Positions 56,757 to 64,000 of a stretch of DNA of 64,000 nucleotides are shown piece after piece (the stretch's first letter is position 1; every line of letters begins with the position of its first letter). The DNA is from Legionella wadsworthii DSM 21896 = ATCC 33877 (GTDB taxonomy: Bacteria > Pseudomonadota > Gammaproteobacteria > Legionellales > Legionellaceae). The position numbers were made by a program, and so were the translations under genes. The stretch covers positions 186,001 to 250,000 of the forward strand of contig NZ_JNIA01000022.1 of assembly GCF_000701265.1 (NCBI RefSeq), written 5' to 3'. Under the pieces are notes generated by a model that saw nothing but the letters and a program-made list of their open reading frames with translations, did not search any database and had not been told where the DNA came from.

Positions 56757-58787
56757 ATGTTGCGTTTGGCCTTGGCAAAATCTATTGCGGAACAATATCA
56801 AGAGAAAGGGATTGTCCATCTTCCCGATTTTATTATTTATCAATTTGATGAAGTAGAATATCAACTATTTTGGCGTACCTTAATGTCTACCCCGAGACAT
56901 AAACTTTATACTGATGGGTTCAATGTTTTTCGCGTCAATTGGTTTTGGCAAATATTTGAATCATTTAAAGGCTGGTTGGGTTTTGTAAACCATTGCCATC
57001 CAGAGAGAATAGAAATGACCTTGGCTAAAATAGCCTACGCAGGTTATCTCAAAGGCTTTAAATCCAAAGAGTTAAACGAGTCGACCACTCAATTCCCAGT
57101 TTCCATGCGATTTATAAAATTAATTAATAACGATAGGACTAATGAAGCATCGAAGGAATTACAACGATTATTAATGGAATATTTCATCAATCATGTTAGC
57201 GCTTTTCCTGAATTAAGCGACACATTCAGCATGGGATATCCATTCGGTCAAACGCTGATAAATGAATATCTGGCTTATTTGGTCCCCTCCCTAGATCCAC
57301 AGGACAGTAGAATAATTAAAGAGGCAATTCATCAAATTAACTACTATGTACAATGGGTATGCAAAACTCATTATTTCAAATCAAGTCCATTTGCAGAAGC
57401 TTATGCGCATTCTTTAGCAACCCAGGGAAAATTTTATGAAGCATTGGAATGGTCTTCAGAGGTCAAGTATCAATTTGTAGAACCTTATATTGATTTTTAT
57501 TTCTCCCAAGAAAATTCGGATAAAGAAGCATTACCGCATGCCCTCGAACTAATCGGTCATTTGTACCTATCAACTATTCCGGAAGACAAACAAAAAGCCA
57601 TTGATTACATAAAAAATAATTTTGATTATGAAGAACAAGCCAATTATTTAACCCGTTATCCAGAACTACGCAATGGCGTCGCTAAAAGTTATCTTGATGC
57701 AGCGAAAATTGAAAAATCGAAATGGAGAATAACCCGACTATTTACTGGCAACCAAACTCTGGAGTATTTAGCTCAGGCAGTTAGCCTTGAACCCACCATT
57801 CTGGTTCAGGATAATTCCATGGAAGATATTATGTTACAAGAGGAATGGAACCTATACCTTTTTGAAAATGCAATGCAATGTAATCGCTTTGAGGAAGCGG
57901 ATTCTATATTTACCGACAATACAAACCTTAAAATAGATAAATATAAGCTTGAGCCTTTGCGTGAGTATTATCTTAAAAAATTTGCTGCCAATGAATCCCA
58001 AATAAAAGAAGCTTTATTGCATAAAAATACCAAAACAGCCAGGCAATATGCTGAAGAACAAATGGAATTGGCTAAAAAAATAGTGCGGATTAAGCCAAAT
58101 CCCTCTACTGTGATGCAAGCCACTTCGACTTATTCATCTACTATTCTGGCAATTGATGAATTAGATAATCCGATAAAGCAAGCTGATCGTGAGCAATTAA
58201 GCAAAGCACAGCACTACATGAGTGAGTTTTTGTTCTTAAGTAACAACAATAACGCGTTAATACCCCTTTATAACAAAATACAAATCCGTAAAATTGAATG
58301 TTTTGTTGCACGCTTGGGTGTTCCTATTGATTATAATAGTAGACTGAGCACCCGAACTGATTTTGTTAGAGAGCATTTCCAGGAAATAGAAGCGTTAAAA
58401 AAGGAGCTTAAAGCTTATATTCATTTGAATGAATTCAAATCTAAAGATCGTCAACTACTGGCAAAAATGTATTATTTATTAGCCGATACCCTGGTGTATT
58501 TTGAAGAAAAAAAACAAGAATCTATTCCTTATTTCAAAAAGGCTAAAGAACTTATGCCTGAAAATCATTACTATAATTTACGTTTCCTGGAAATGACCGA
58601 GGATGATCGGAGACATTCGATTCGGGATAAAATTGATAATCTTGGTTTTTTACATGGAACTAAATATAATGATTACATGAGCGAACGTTGGTGTGAAGAA
58701 AAAATTCTCTCTACCGGCTTTGATATTCATGCTGTTATTCCAGATGACTCCTTTTTTACCACTCTAGGGAGAGTAGTAGGATTTTAA
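56757..58787 (+). CDS. Large helical protein of unknown function
   Basis: The 676-residue protein is almost entirely helical and soluble, with no signal peptide. Parts read like degenerate TPR or solenoid repeats (for example FAEAYAHSLATQGKFYEALEW near 215 and SIPYFKKAKELMPENHYYNL near 615). I do not recognise the family. It stands alone between mutM and plsC, with GGGAA before the ATG. An effector or a scaffold are both possible. The start is unambiguous because the first ATG follows stops in frame. Confidence 0.6.
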   Translation: MLRLALAKSIAEQYQEKGIVHLPDFIIYQFDEVEYQLFWRTLMSTPRHKLYTDGFNVFRVNWFWQIFESFKGWLGFVNHCHPERIEMTLAKIAYAGYLKGFKSKELNESTTQFPVSMRFIKLINNDRTNEASKELQRLLMEYFINHVSAFPELSDTFSMGYPFGQTLINEYLAYLVPSLDPQDSRIIKEAIHQINYYVQWVCKTHYFKSSPFAEAYAHSLATQGKFYEALEWSSEVKYQFVEPYIDFYFSQENSDKEALPHALELIGHLYLSTIPEDKQKAIDYIKNNFDYEEQANYLTRYPELRNGVAKSYLDAAKIEKSKWRITRLFTGNQTLEYLAQAVSLEPTILVQDNSMEDIMLQEEWNLYLFENAMQCNRFEEADSIFTDNTNLKIDKYKLEPLREYYLKKFAANESQIKEALLHKNTKTARQYAEEQMELAKKIVRIKPNPSTVMQATSTYSSTILAIDELDNPIKQADREQLSKAQHYMSEFLFLSNNNNALIPLYNKIQIRKIECFVARLGVPIDYNSRLSTRTDFVREHFQEIEALKKELKAYIHLNEFKSKDRQLLAKMYYLLADTLVYFEEKKQESIPYFKKAKELMPENHYYNLRFLEMTEDDRRHSIRDKIDNLGFLHGTKYNDYMSERWCEEKILSTGFDIHAVIPDDSFFTTLGRVVGF

Positions 58788-58900
58788 TTATTCTAATTTC
58801 TTACTAAAACTGCAGATTATCGGAAATTTACACTGTTTAAAAACTATCTGGGCAATGGGAGCAACTTGCGTTATATTACCCGCTAATTTAATTACCCCTA

Positions 58901-59638
58901 ATGCTAATGAAAATAAATCAATTAAGAACTGCATGGATTCTTTGCACTATCATGTTTTATACAGCAGTAACGAGTACGCGCTGCCTCTTTAAATATTTTT
59001 TTAGCAAGATCAATCGTCAATGGACAGATAAAGCGCTTCACCATTGGATTGACCAGCTGCTGAATGCAGTTCAGGTAGAGTACAAAATAATTAATCCTTT
59101 TAATACCAGTCCCCAGCCAGGCCAAGCAACCATTATCATGTGCAACCACTCAAGCGCTTATGATATTCCTCTTGCATTCAAAGCATTTCCAAATCACTCC
59201 ATCAGGATGTTATCCAAAAAGGAGCTCGCAAAAATTCCTTTGATGGGTAGAGCCATGAAAGCAGCAGAGTTTCCTTTCATTGATAGAAAACATAAATATC
59301 AAGCCATTAAAGATTTAGCCTATGCCCAGCAATTGATGGAAAGTGGAATTGTGATGTGGATAGCGCCGGAAGGGACACGCTCAAAAGATGGAAAACTTGG
59401 TCTGTTTAAAAAGGGTGGCTTTATCACGGCGATTCAATCGAAAGCCATTATTATTCCTATAGGTATTAGAGGGGCAAATAATATTTTACCTGCTCGTACT
59501 TTTAATTTTAATTTAAAGCAAAAAGCCGAGATACACATAGGCAAACCCATTGATGCGTCGAAATTCACTATTGAAAATAAAGAAGAACTGATTCATCAAA
59601 CCTATGATGTAATTAAAGAATTGGTTGGCGAAAAATAA
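58901..59638 (+). CDS. plsC: 1-acyl-sn-glycerol-3-phosphate acyltransferase
   Basis: The 245-residue protein has an N-terminal hydrophobic segment and the LPLAT motifs NHSSAYD (82-88, the HX4D pair His83 and Asp88), FPFIDRK and PEGTRS (156-161). It transfers an acyl chain to lysophosphatidic acid to make phosphatidic acid at the inner membrane. Other family members acylate different lysolipids, so the precise acceptor is less certain. A Met at codon 3 is an alternative start. Confidence 0.88.
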   Translation: MLMKINQLRTAWILCTIMFYTAVTSTRCLFKYFFSKINRQWTDKALHHWIDQLLNAVQVEYKIINPFNTSPQPGQATIIMCNHSSAYDIPLAFKAFPNHSIRMLSKKELAKIPLMGRAMKAAEFPFIDRKHKYQAIKDLAYAQQLMESGIVMWIAPEGTRSKDGKLGLFKKGGFITAIQSKAIIIPIGIRGANNILPARTFNFNLKQKAEIHIGKPIDASKFTIENKEELIHQTYDVIKELVGEK

Positions 59639-59726
59639 TTATAATAAAAAAGCACCGTATTTCACCTCTTGTCGGGCGACCTAAAATTTGCTCCCCATTA
59701 GTTCACCCGATAAACTGTCTTTTAGA

Positions 59727-61478
59727 TTAAAAACTCACCCCATATCCACGCTGTGTGCTGACTATCGATGCTGCCAACCCAATCTCCCGCGGATCCGATG
59801 CTGCGGTTAAAACATTGGTGCGTTTGTTCCAAGTTATGGCTTGCATGTCTCCATAGTATTGCTTTAGTTCCATAAGGCGATAACCCATTGCTTTCAATGC
59901 ATTTTGGACAGACAGAGAAAAGGTATCAGGTTCAAATTGCAAGATATCAGGTAAGTACTGATGATGAAAACGCATAGCAGAAACCATACTAATTGCCCCA
60001 TAGGAATCGTAAAATATTAGGGACGCAATTAAAACCATTGTTGGTATGCGGCTTCCTCCAGGTGTGCCTAAAATGGCGACACGATCGGGCAGTTCAAGAA
60101 AAGTAGGCGTCATACTTGACGTGGGCCTTTTTCCCGGTGCAATTTCATTTTTATCTGCACCAACTATCCCAAAGACATTTGCCTCACCCACTTTACTCGA
60201 GAAATCATCCATTTCATCATTAAGCAAAACACCGGTACCTTCGGCAACGACACTGGACCCAAAGATATAATTTATAGTTAATGTCGCAGAAACACGGTTG
60301 CCTTCATTATCCATGATAGAAAAATGGGTCGTATTCATCGATTGGTCTTGCTTGCTTGGGGTTTTTTCCTTTAAAACAGAGCTTGAAATGGCTTTATCCG
60401 GTGGTATTAACTTGCTTAATATTTTTCCATTTTCCCCAGAAATAAGCTTCTCAACCGGAATAGCAACAAAATCTGGATCACCTAAATACTGTTCCCGTTG
60501 CCAATATGCTAGGCGCATGGCCTCAACCAGATAATGTATTACTTGCACTTTAGAATAAGTAGACAATGGAAAATGAGATAGAATATTGAACATGGTTAAT
60601 AAAGCAACTCCCCCTGCTGAAGGAGGCGGCGCAGTAATGATTAACATATTATGATAGGCGCCTACCAAAGGCTCCCTAACTTTAATGCGATATTGAGCCA
60701 AATCTTCTAACGTCCAAATGCCTCCTGCAGCATTAACGCCTTTAACCAACAATTCTGCAATTTTACCCGTATAAAATCCCTGCTCTCCTTTATCGGCAAT
60801 TTGTTTTAACGTGTTCGCCAAATCGGTTTGAATTAAGCGCTCTCCTATTTGATAAGGAGCACCATTTTTTAAGAATATTTTTGCAGATGAAGGATATTTT
60901 TTTAATTGCGCCAGTCGATCTTCGTTCTTCAAGAAGATCATTAACTGCTTATCTACCAAAAAACCTTCTTGGGCTATTTTGATTGCAGGGGCCAGGGTTT
61001 TTGCCAGAGGCAACCGTCCATAATTTTTAGCAATGTACACTAATGCGGCAGGTTCTCCGGGAATTGCTGCTGCCAGACCTCCATTCAGGGAGAGCCCAGG
61101 TACCACACTGCCATCCGACGCTAGATACATGTCCTTTTTTGCTGCCAAAGGAGCTGTCTCACGGCTATCAATAAAAATATTTTTATGTTGTTTTTCTAAG
61201 TGCAATAGCCAAAAGCCCCCTCCTCCCAGACCTGTATGGTAGGGTTCTACTACGGCTAATACTGAGGCTACTGCAACTGCGGCATCAAATGCATTTCCTC
61301 CATTGGCTAAGATGTTGAGTCCCGCATTGGTTGCTAGCGGATTCGCACTGGCTACAGAATAACCAGGCGGAAAAGCCTTCGGATTAGCAAATAGCATACT
61401 TGAATAAACAAATAAAAAAATAATATAAATCATTGAAAAATGAACTGCTTTAAGCAGTTTACAACGATCCATGTTCAC
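59727..61478 (-). CDS. ggt: Gamma-glutamyltranspeptidase
   Basis: The 583-residue precursor has a signal peptide (to about residue 31), a large-subunit region with [11 protein letters not shown], and the self-cleavage site MNTTHFS, where Thr383 becomes the N-terminal nucleophile of the small subunit. The small subunit has [15 protein letters not shown] and DEMDDFS. It hydrolyses or transfers the gamma-glutamyl group of glutathione in the periplasm. The start overlaps the coaD 3' end by about 20 bases, implying co-translation. Confidence 0.94.
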   Translation of the reverse strand: MNMDRCKLLKAVHFSMIYIIFLFVYSSMLFANPKAFPPGYSVASANPLATNAGLNILANGGNAFDAAVAVASVLAVVEPYHTGLGGGGFWLLHLEKQHKNIFIDSRETAPLAAKKDMYLASDGSVVPGLSLNGGLAAAIPGEPAALVYIAKNYGRLPLAKTLAPAIKIAQEGFLVDKQLMIFLKNEDRLAQLKKYPSSAKIFLKNGAPYQIGERLIQTDLANTLKQIADKGEQGFYTGKIAELLVKGVNAAGGIWTLEDLAQYRIKVREPLVGAYHNMLIITAPPPSAGGVALLTMFNILSHFPLSTYSKVQVIHYLVEAMRLAYWQREQYLGDPDFVAIPVEKLISGENGKILSKLIPPDKAISSSVLKEKTPSKQDQSMNTTHFSIMDNEGNRVSATLTINYIFGSSVVAEGTGVLLNDEMDDFSSKVGEANVFGIVGADKNEIAPGKRPTSSMTPTFLELPDRVAILGTPGGSRIPTMVLIASLIFYDSYGAISMVSAMRFHHQYLPDILQFEPDTFSLSVQNALKAMGYRLMELKQYYGDMQAITWNKRTNVLTAASDPREIGLAASIVSTQRGYGVSF

Positions 61479-61953
61479 TTTCTCTTTTTTGTAATTCTCT
61501 CACCACGCAGGAAGGAACGAACTGGGAAATGTCTCCATTTAATATCGCGATTTCACGAACTAAAGTGGAGGAGATATACATGAAATTTTCAGATGGGGTT
61601 AAAAAAATGGTTTCTATTTCTTTAGATAATTTGCGATTCATTCCTGCTAATTGAAATTCATATTCAAAATCAGAAACGGCACGTAAACCTCGCAAAATGA
61701 TTCCAACATTTTGTTCTGAGACAAAATCGATTAAAAGGTTGTCAAACCCAAGAACCTTAACTCCGGTCAAATCAGCAACTGCCTCTTCGACCAGTTGAAT
61801 CCTGGTTTCCATAGGTAAAAAAGGGCGTTTCGCCTTATTACTGGCTACAGCGACAATAATTTCAGGGAAAATTCGTGCCGCACGGGTGATGATATCAATA
61901 TGCCCATTAGTCACTGGGTCGAAGGTACCGGGATAAATTGCTTTTAATTTCAT
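61459..61953 (-). CDS. coaD: Phosphopantetheine adenylyltransferase
   Basis: From ATG 61953 the product has 164 residues and begins [20 protein letters not shown], the CoaD nucleotidyltransferase signature; SSTLVREIA closes the active site. The frame extends seven codons further, but those residues precede the family start. It makes dephospho-CoA, the penultimate CoA step. It precedes ggt. Confidence 0.95.
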   Translation of the reverse strand: MKLKAIYPGTFDPVTNGHIDIITRAARIFPEIIVAVASNKAKRPFLPMETRIQLVEEAVADLTGVKVLGFDNLLIDFVSEQNVGIILRGLRAVSDFEYEFQLAGMNRKLSKEIETIFLTPSENFMYISSTLVREIAILNGDISQFVPSCVVRELQKRESEHGSL

Positions 61954-62034
61954 AATGATTAACACTGATTGCATATGCGAACAGTCTAGCGTATTGTTAG
62001 TTGAAAAACTACAAAAATGGACTTGAGGTGATCA

Positions 62035-62667
62035 ATGAAAAATATGAAACAACTTTTAATAATTTCTTTTTCTTTATTAACTGCTTGCGCTCCGCCACGC
62101 CCTTCTGGAGAAATGCCTTTAAACCCCGGAATTCAAGACCAGCCTGTAGAACAAAATAAAGTCATATCGGTTGAGAAACGCAATGCCAAAACATCGACCG
62201 TATCCTCTTTCGAAATTCGCGGTTCTATGGCAGCCAAAAATAAAAGCAAAGGATGGTCAGCTGCAATGAACTGGAGACAAAGTGGCCCAGGCGCTTATCA
62301 AATACGGCTTATTGGTCCTTTAGGGGCAGGAACCGTACTGATTGACAAAAAAGGCGATACTATTACTTTCCAAGATGGTCCCAAAAAAATCACGTCTCAC
62401 AATGCGGATCAATTATTAGCCGAACAAACCGGAATCAGACTTCCTGTAAATAACCTTTACTATTGGATAAGAGGACTTCCTGCCCCAGGTCCAATACAAG
62501 GCGAGAAACGCGACACTTATAACCATCTGGTACAATTGAGACAAAGTGGTTATACGATTAATTTCACGAAATATACTTCTGCAAGAGGCGTTGAACTGCC
62601 TAGTATGATCCGTCTTGAAGGAAATGGCGTTATGGTTAAAGTTTCTATTTCAAATTGGACCGTTTAA
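62035..62667 (+). CDS. lolB: Outer-membrane lipoprotein insertion protein LolB
   Basis: The 210-residue protein has a lipoprotein signal peptide with lipobox LTAC (Cys18) and the LolB beta-barrel pattern: SFEIRGSMAAKNKSKGWSA, an amphipathic loop after GPLGAGTVLI, and YWIRGLPAPG. LolB receives lipoproteins from LolA at the outer membrane. In many gammaproteobacteria ispE lies between lolB and prs; it is absent here. It is divergent from coaD. Confidence 0.9.
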   Translation: MKNMKQLLIISFSLLTACAPPRPSGEMPLNPGIQDQPVEQNKVISVEKRNAKTSTVSSFEIRGSMAAKNKSKGWSAAMNWRQSGPGAYQIRLIGPLGAGTVLIDKKGDTITFQDGPKKITSHNADQLLAEQTGIRLPVNNLYYWIRGLPAPGPIQGEKRDTYNHLVQLRQSGYTINFTKYTSARGVELPSMIRLEGNGVMVKVSISNWTV

Positions 62668-62693
62668 ACGATATTTCCAAAAAATAGCAGAGC

Positions 62694-62724
62694 AGCGAAA
62701 TTAATAATTTTTCTTAATTTCGCT
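62694..62724 (+). terminator. Hairpin after lolB
   Basis: AGCGAAATTAA (62694-62704) pairs perfectly with TTAATTTCGCT (62714-62724) across a nine-base loop, 26 bases after the lolB stop, followed by TTCTAT. It is a plausible lolB terminator. Confidence 0.6.
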
Positions 62725-62809
62725 TTCTATCCATGCCAGTATGTTATTCTCAGCAAGATGTCAACACCTGTTTTGACCTAAAAAAATAAAAAAATAATTG
62801 CTTTCAAAG

Positions 62810-62838
62810 TTGACATGTTCGTAAAACCGCTGCAAAAT
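62810..62838 (+). promoter_or_regulatory. Possible promoter for tRNA-Gln and prs
   Basis: A consensus TTGACA (62810-62815) is followed after 17 bases by CAAAAT (62833-62838), a four-of-six match to the -10 element. Initiation would occur about 60 bases before the tRNA. Confidence 0.35.
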
Positions 62839-62907
62839 ACGCAACACATTTGCAGGGATGAACGCAATTTTAAATAATGGATATTGTAAGAATCTGCAAA
62901 TTTTTTT

Positions 62908-62982
62908 AGGGGTGTCGCCAAGCGGTAAGGCACAGGGTTTTGATCCCTGCATACCTAGGTTCGAATCCTAGCACCCCTGCCA
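62908..62982 (+). tRNA. tRNA-Gln (anticodon TTG)
   Basis: The 75 bases fold as a tRNA. The acceptor AGGGGTG pairs with CACCCCT, the anticodon stem CAGGG (62933-62937) pairs with CCCTG (62945-62949) around loop TTTTGAT with anticodon TTG at 62940-62942, and the T-arm has GGTTCGAATCC. CCA is encoded at 62980-62982. It precedes prs by about 150 bases, a conserved gammaproteobacterial neighbourhood. Confidence 0.97.
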
Positions 62983-63132
62983 ACATTCTTGTTGATTCAA
63001 GTAAACAGACAGCAGAAGATAACCTGGAAGGATGCGTTCTTGTAATGCTCAAATAATAATAATATCTTTTTGGCTGTCTTCTGCTATGTGTTTAAGTTAA
63101 ATGATTAACCTAGATCTAAAGGCTTTTTACAC

Positions 63133-64000
63133 ATGTCCACAATGATGATTTTTGCCGGAAACGCAAATCCGGAATTAGCGCAACAAATATCTTCTCACTT
63201 GAAAATACCTATTGGCCAGGCAACAGTTGGTACATTTAGTGACGGCGAAACAATGATTGAAATTTTAGAAAATGTCCGTGGAAGAGACGTTTTTATAATC
63301 CAATCAACCTGTGCGCCAGCAAATAATAATCTCATGGAACTGTTAACGATGGCTGATGCCTTGAGACGATCTTCTGCCTCTCGTATCACCGCAGTGGTTC
63401 CCTATTTTGGCTATGCCCGCCAAGATCGACGCGTCCGGTCCGCACGAGTACCGATCACAGCAAAAGTAGTTGCTGATATGATGGCATCTGTAGGTATTTG
63501 TCGCGTTTTGACCGTAGATTTACATGCCGATCAAATACAAGGCTTTTTCTATATGCCAGTGGACAACGTTTATGCTACCCCAATACTTCTCGAAGACATC
63601 ACGCGTAAAAACTTAAAAAACATCATGGTCGTATCCCCTGACGTAGGGGGTGTGGTTAGAGCTCGAGCCGTTGCAAAACTTCTTGATCACGCTGAATTAT
63701 GCATCATTGACAAACGGCGCAGCGGCCCTAATAAATCGGAAGTAATGCATATCATTGGCGAACCGAAGAATAAAAACTGCATCATTGTTGATGACATAGT
63801 AGATACCGCAGGGACTCTGTGTTCTGCAGCCCATGAACTCAAGAAAAACGGAGCTCATAGTGTAAGAGCGTATATTACCCATCCTGTTTTATCTGGTCCA
63901 GCAGTCCACAATATCAAAAACTCAGGCCTTGATGAGATTGTTGTCACCGATACCATTCCTTTATCTGAGGAAGCCCGAAAGTGCGATAAAATTCGGGTAG
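63133..64000 (+). CDS. prs: Ribose-phosphate pyrophosphokinase, 3' end cut by the window
   Basis: About 289 codons are visible with no stop, out of roughly 315 expected. Signatures are the N-terminal [13 protein letters not shown], the nucleotide flexible loop [20 protein letters not shown], the metal segment [12 protein letters not shown], the catalytic loop region IIDKRRSG and the PRPP-binding [11 protein letters not shown]. It makes PRPP from ribose 5-phosphate and ATP for nucleotide, His and Trp synthesis. Confidence 0.95.
   Translation, partial: MSTMMIFAGNANPELAQQISSHLKIPIGQATVGTFSDGETMIEILENVRGRDVFIIQSTCAPANNNLMELLTMADALRRSSASRITAVVPYFGYARQDRRVRSARVPITAKVVADMMASVGICRVLTVDLHADQIQGFFYMPVDNVYATPILLEDITRKNLKNIMVVSPDVGGVVRARAVAKLLDHAELCIIDKRRSGPNKSEVMHIIGEPKNKNCIIVDDIVDTAGTLCSAAHELKKNGAHSVRAYITHPVLSGPAVHNIKNSGLDEIVVTDTIPLSEEARKCDKIRV

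Overview
The window comes from an A/T-rich gammaproteobacterium that is almost certainly a Legionella species. The strongest sign is an adjacent dotU(icmH)-icmF pair of Dot/Icm type IVB secretion components (34080-37789). Supporting signs are several large eukaryote-like or unassigned proteins of the kind Legionella exports (a leucine-rich repeat protein, a PP2C-like phosphatase, a membrane/coiled-coil protein), a polyhydroxybutyrate gene set, and a lolB-tRNA-prs junction without ispE. The species cannot be fixed from this sequence alone.

Layout. 1-10000 is accessory: a cytokinin-dehydrogenase-like flavoprotein, a leucine-rich repeat protein, an O-methyltransferase, a remnant of a major-facilitator transporter, a PP2C phosphatase whose motifs are in permuted order, and a 1068-residue acyl-AMP ligase/ACP/thioester reductase. 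10149-14580 is envelope and transport: dgkA, a gtrB/gtrA-like pair, a fluoride channel with its DUF190 partner, a YdjC-type deacetylase and an EamA transporter. 14887-21988 is housekeeping (rdgB, a TPR-methyltransferase fusion, algC-like mutase, dut, coaBC, radC), interrupted by a 795-bp non-coding element made of 17 units of about 41-42 bp between hairpin-forming inverted termini. 22096-26346 holds four poorly characterised genes. 26550-33579 is a continuous minus-strand run: an Rrf2 regulator, sufB, sufC, sufD, sufS, sufU, a SufT-like gene and epmA, with two operator-like palindromes at the promoter. 34080-37789 is dotU-icmF, followed by a secreted amidase and a Tim44-domain protein. 40706-50634 has a repeat protein, greA, carB, unknown genes, an HI0933-type flavoprotein and lptF-lptG. 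50957-55409 has a CBS protein, phasin, phaR, two tandem phaB-like reductases and a fatty-acid desaturase. 55592-64000 has mutM, a large unknown, plsC, coaD-ggt, lolB, tRNA-Gln(TTG) and prs, which runs off the end.

How they fit together. The suf run is a self-contained iron-sulfur assembly operon using SufU rather than SufE, with a cysteine-containing regulator at its head. The phasin, PhaR and PhaB genes serve storage-polymer granules, but no polymer synthase (phaC) is present here. lptF-lptG, lolB, dgkA, gtrA/B, plsC and the desaturase all act on the envelope or its lipids. The most unusual items are the permuted PP2C, the inverted-repeat-bounded tandem array, and the stand-alone acyl-AMP ligase/reductase. 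All assignments come from reading motifs by eye; no database search was possible.
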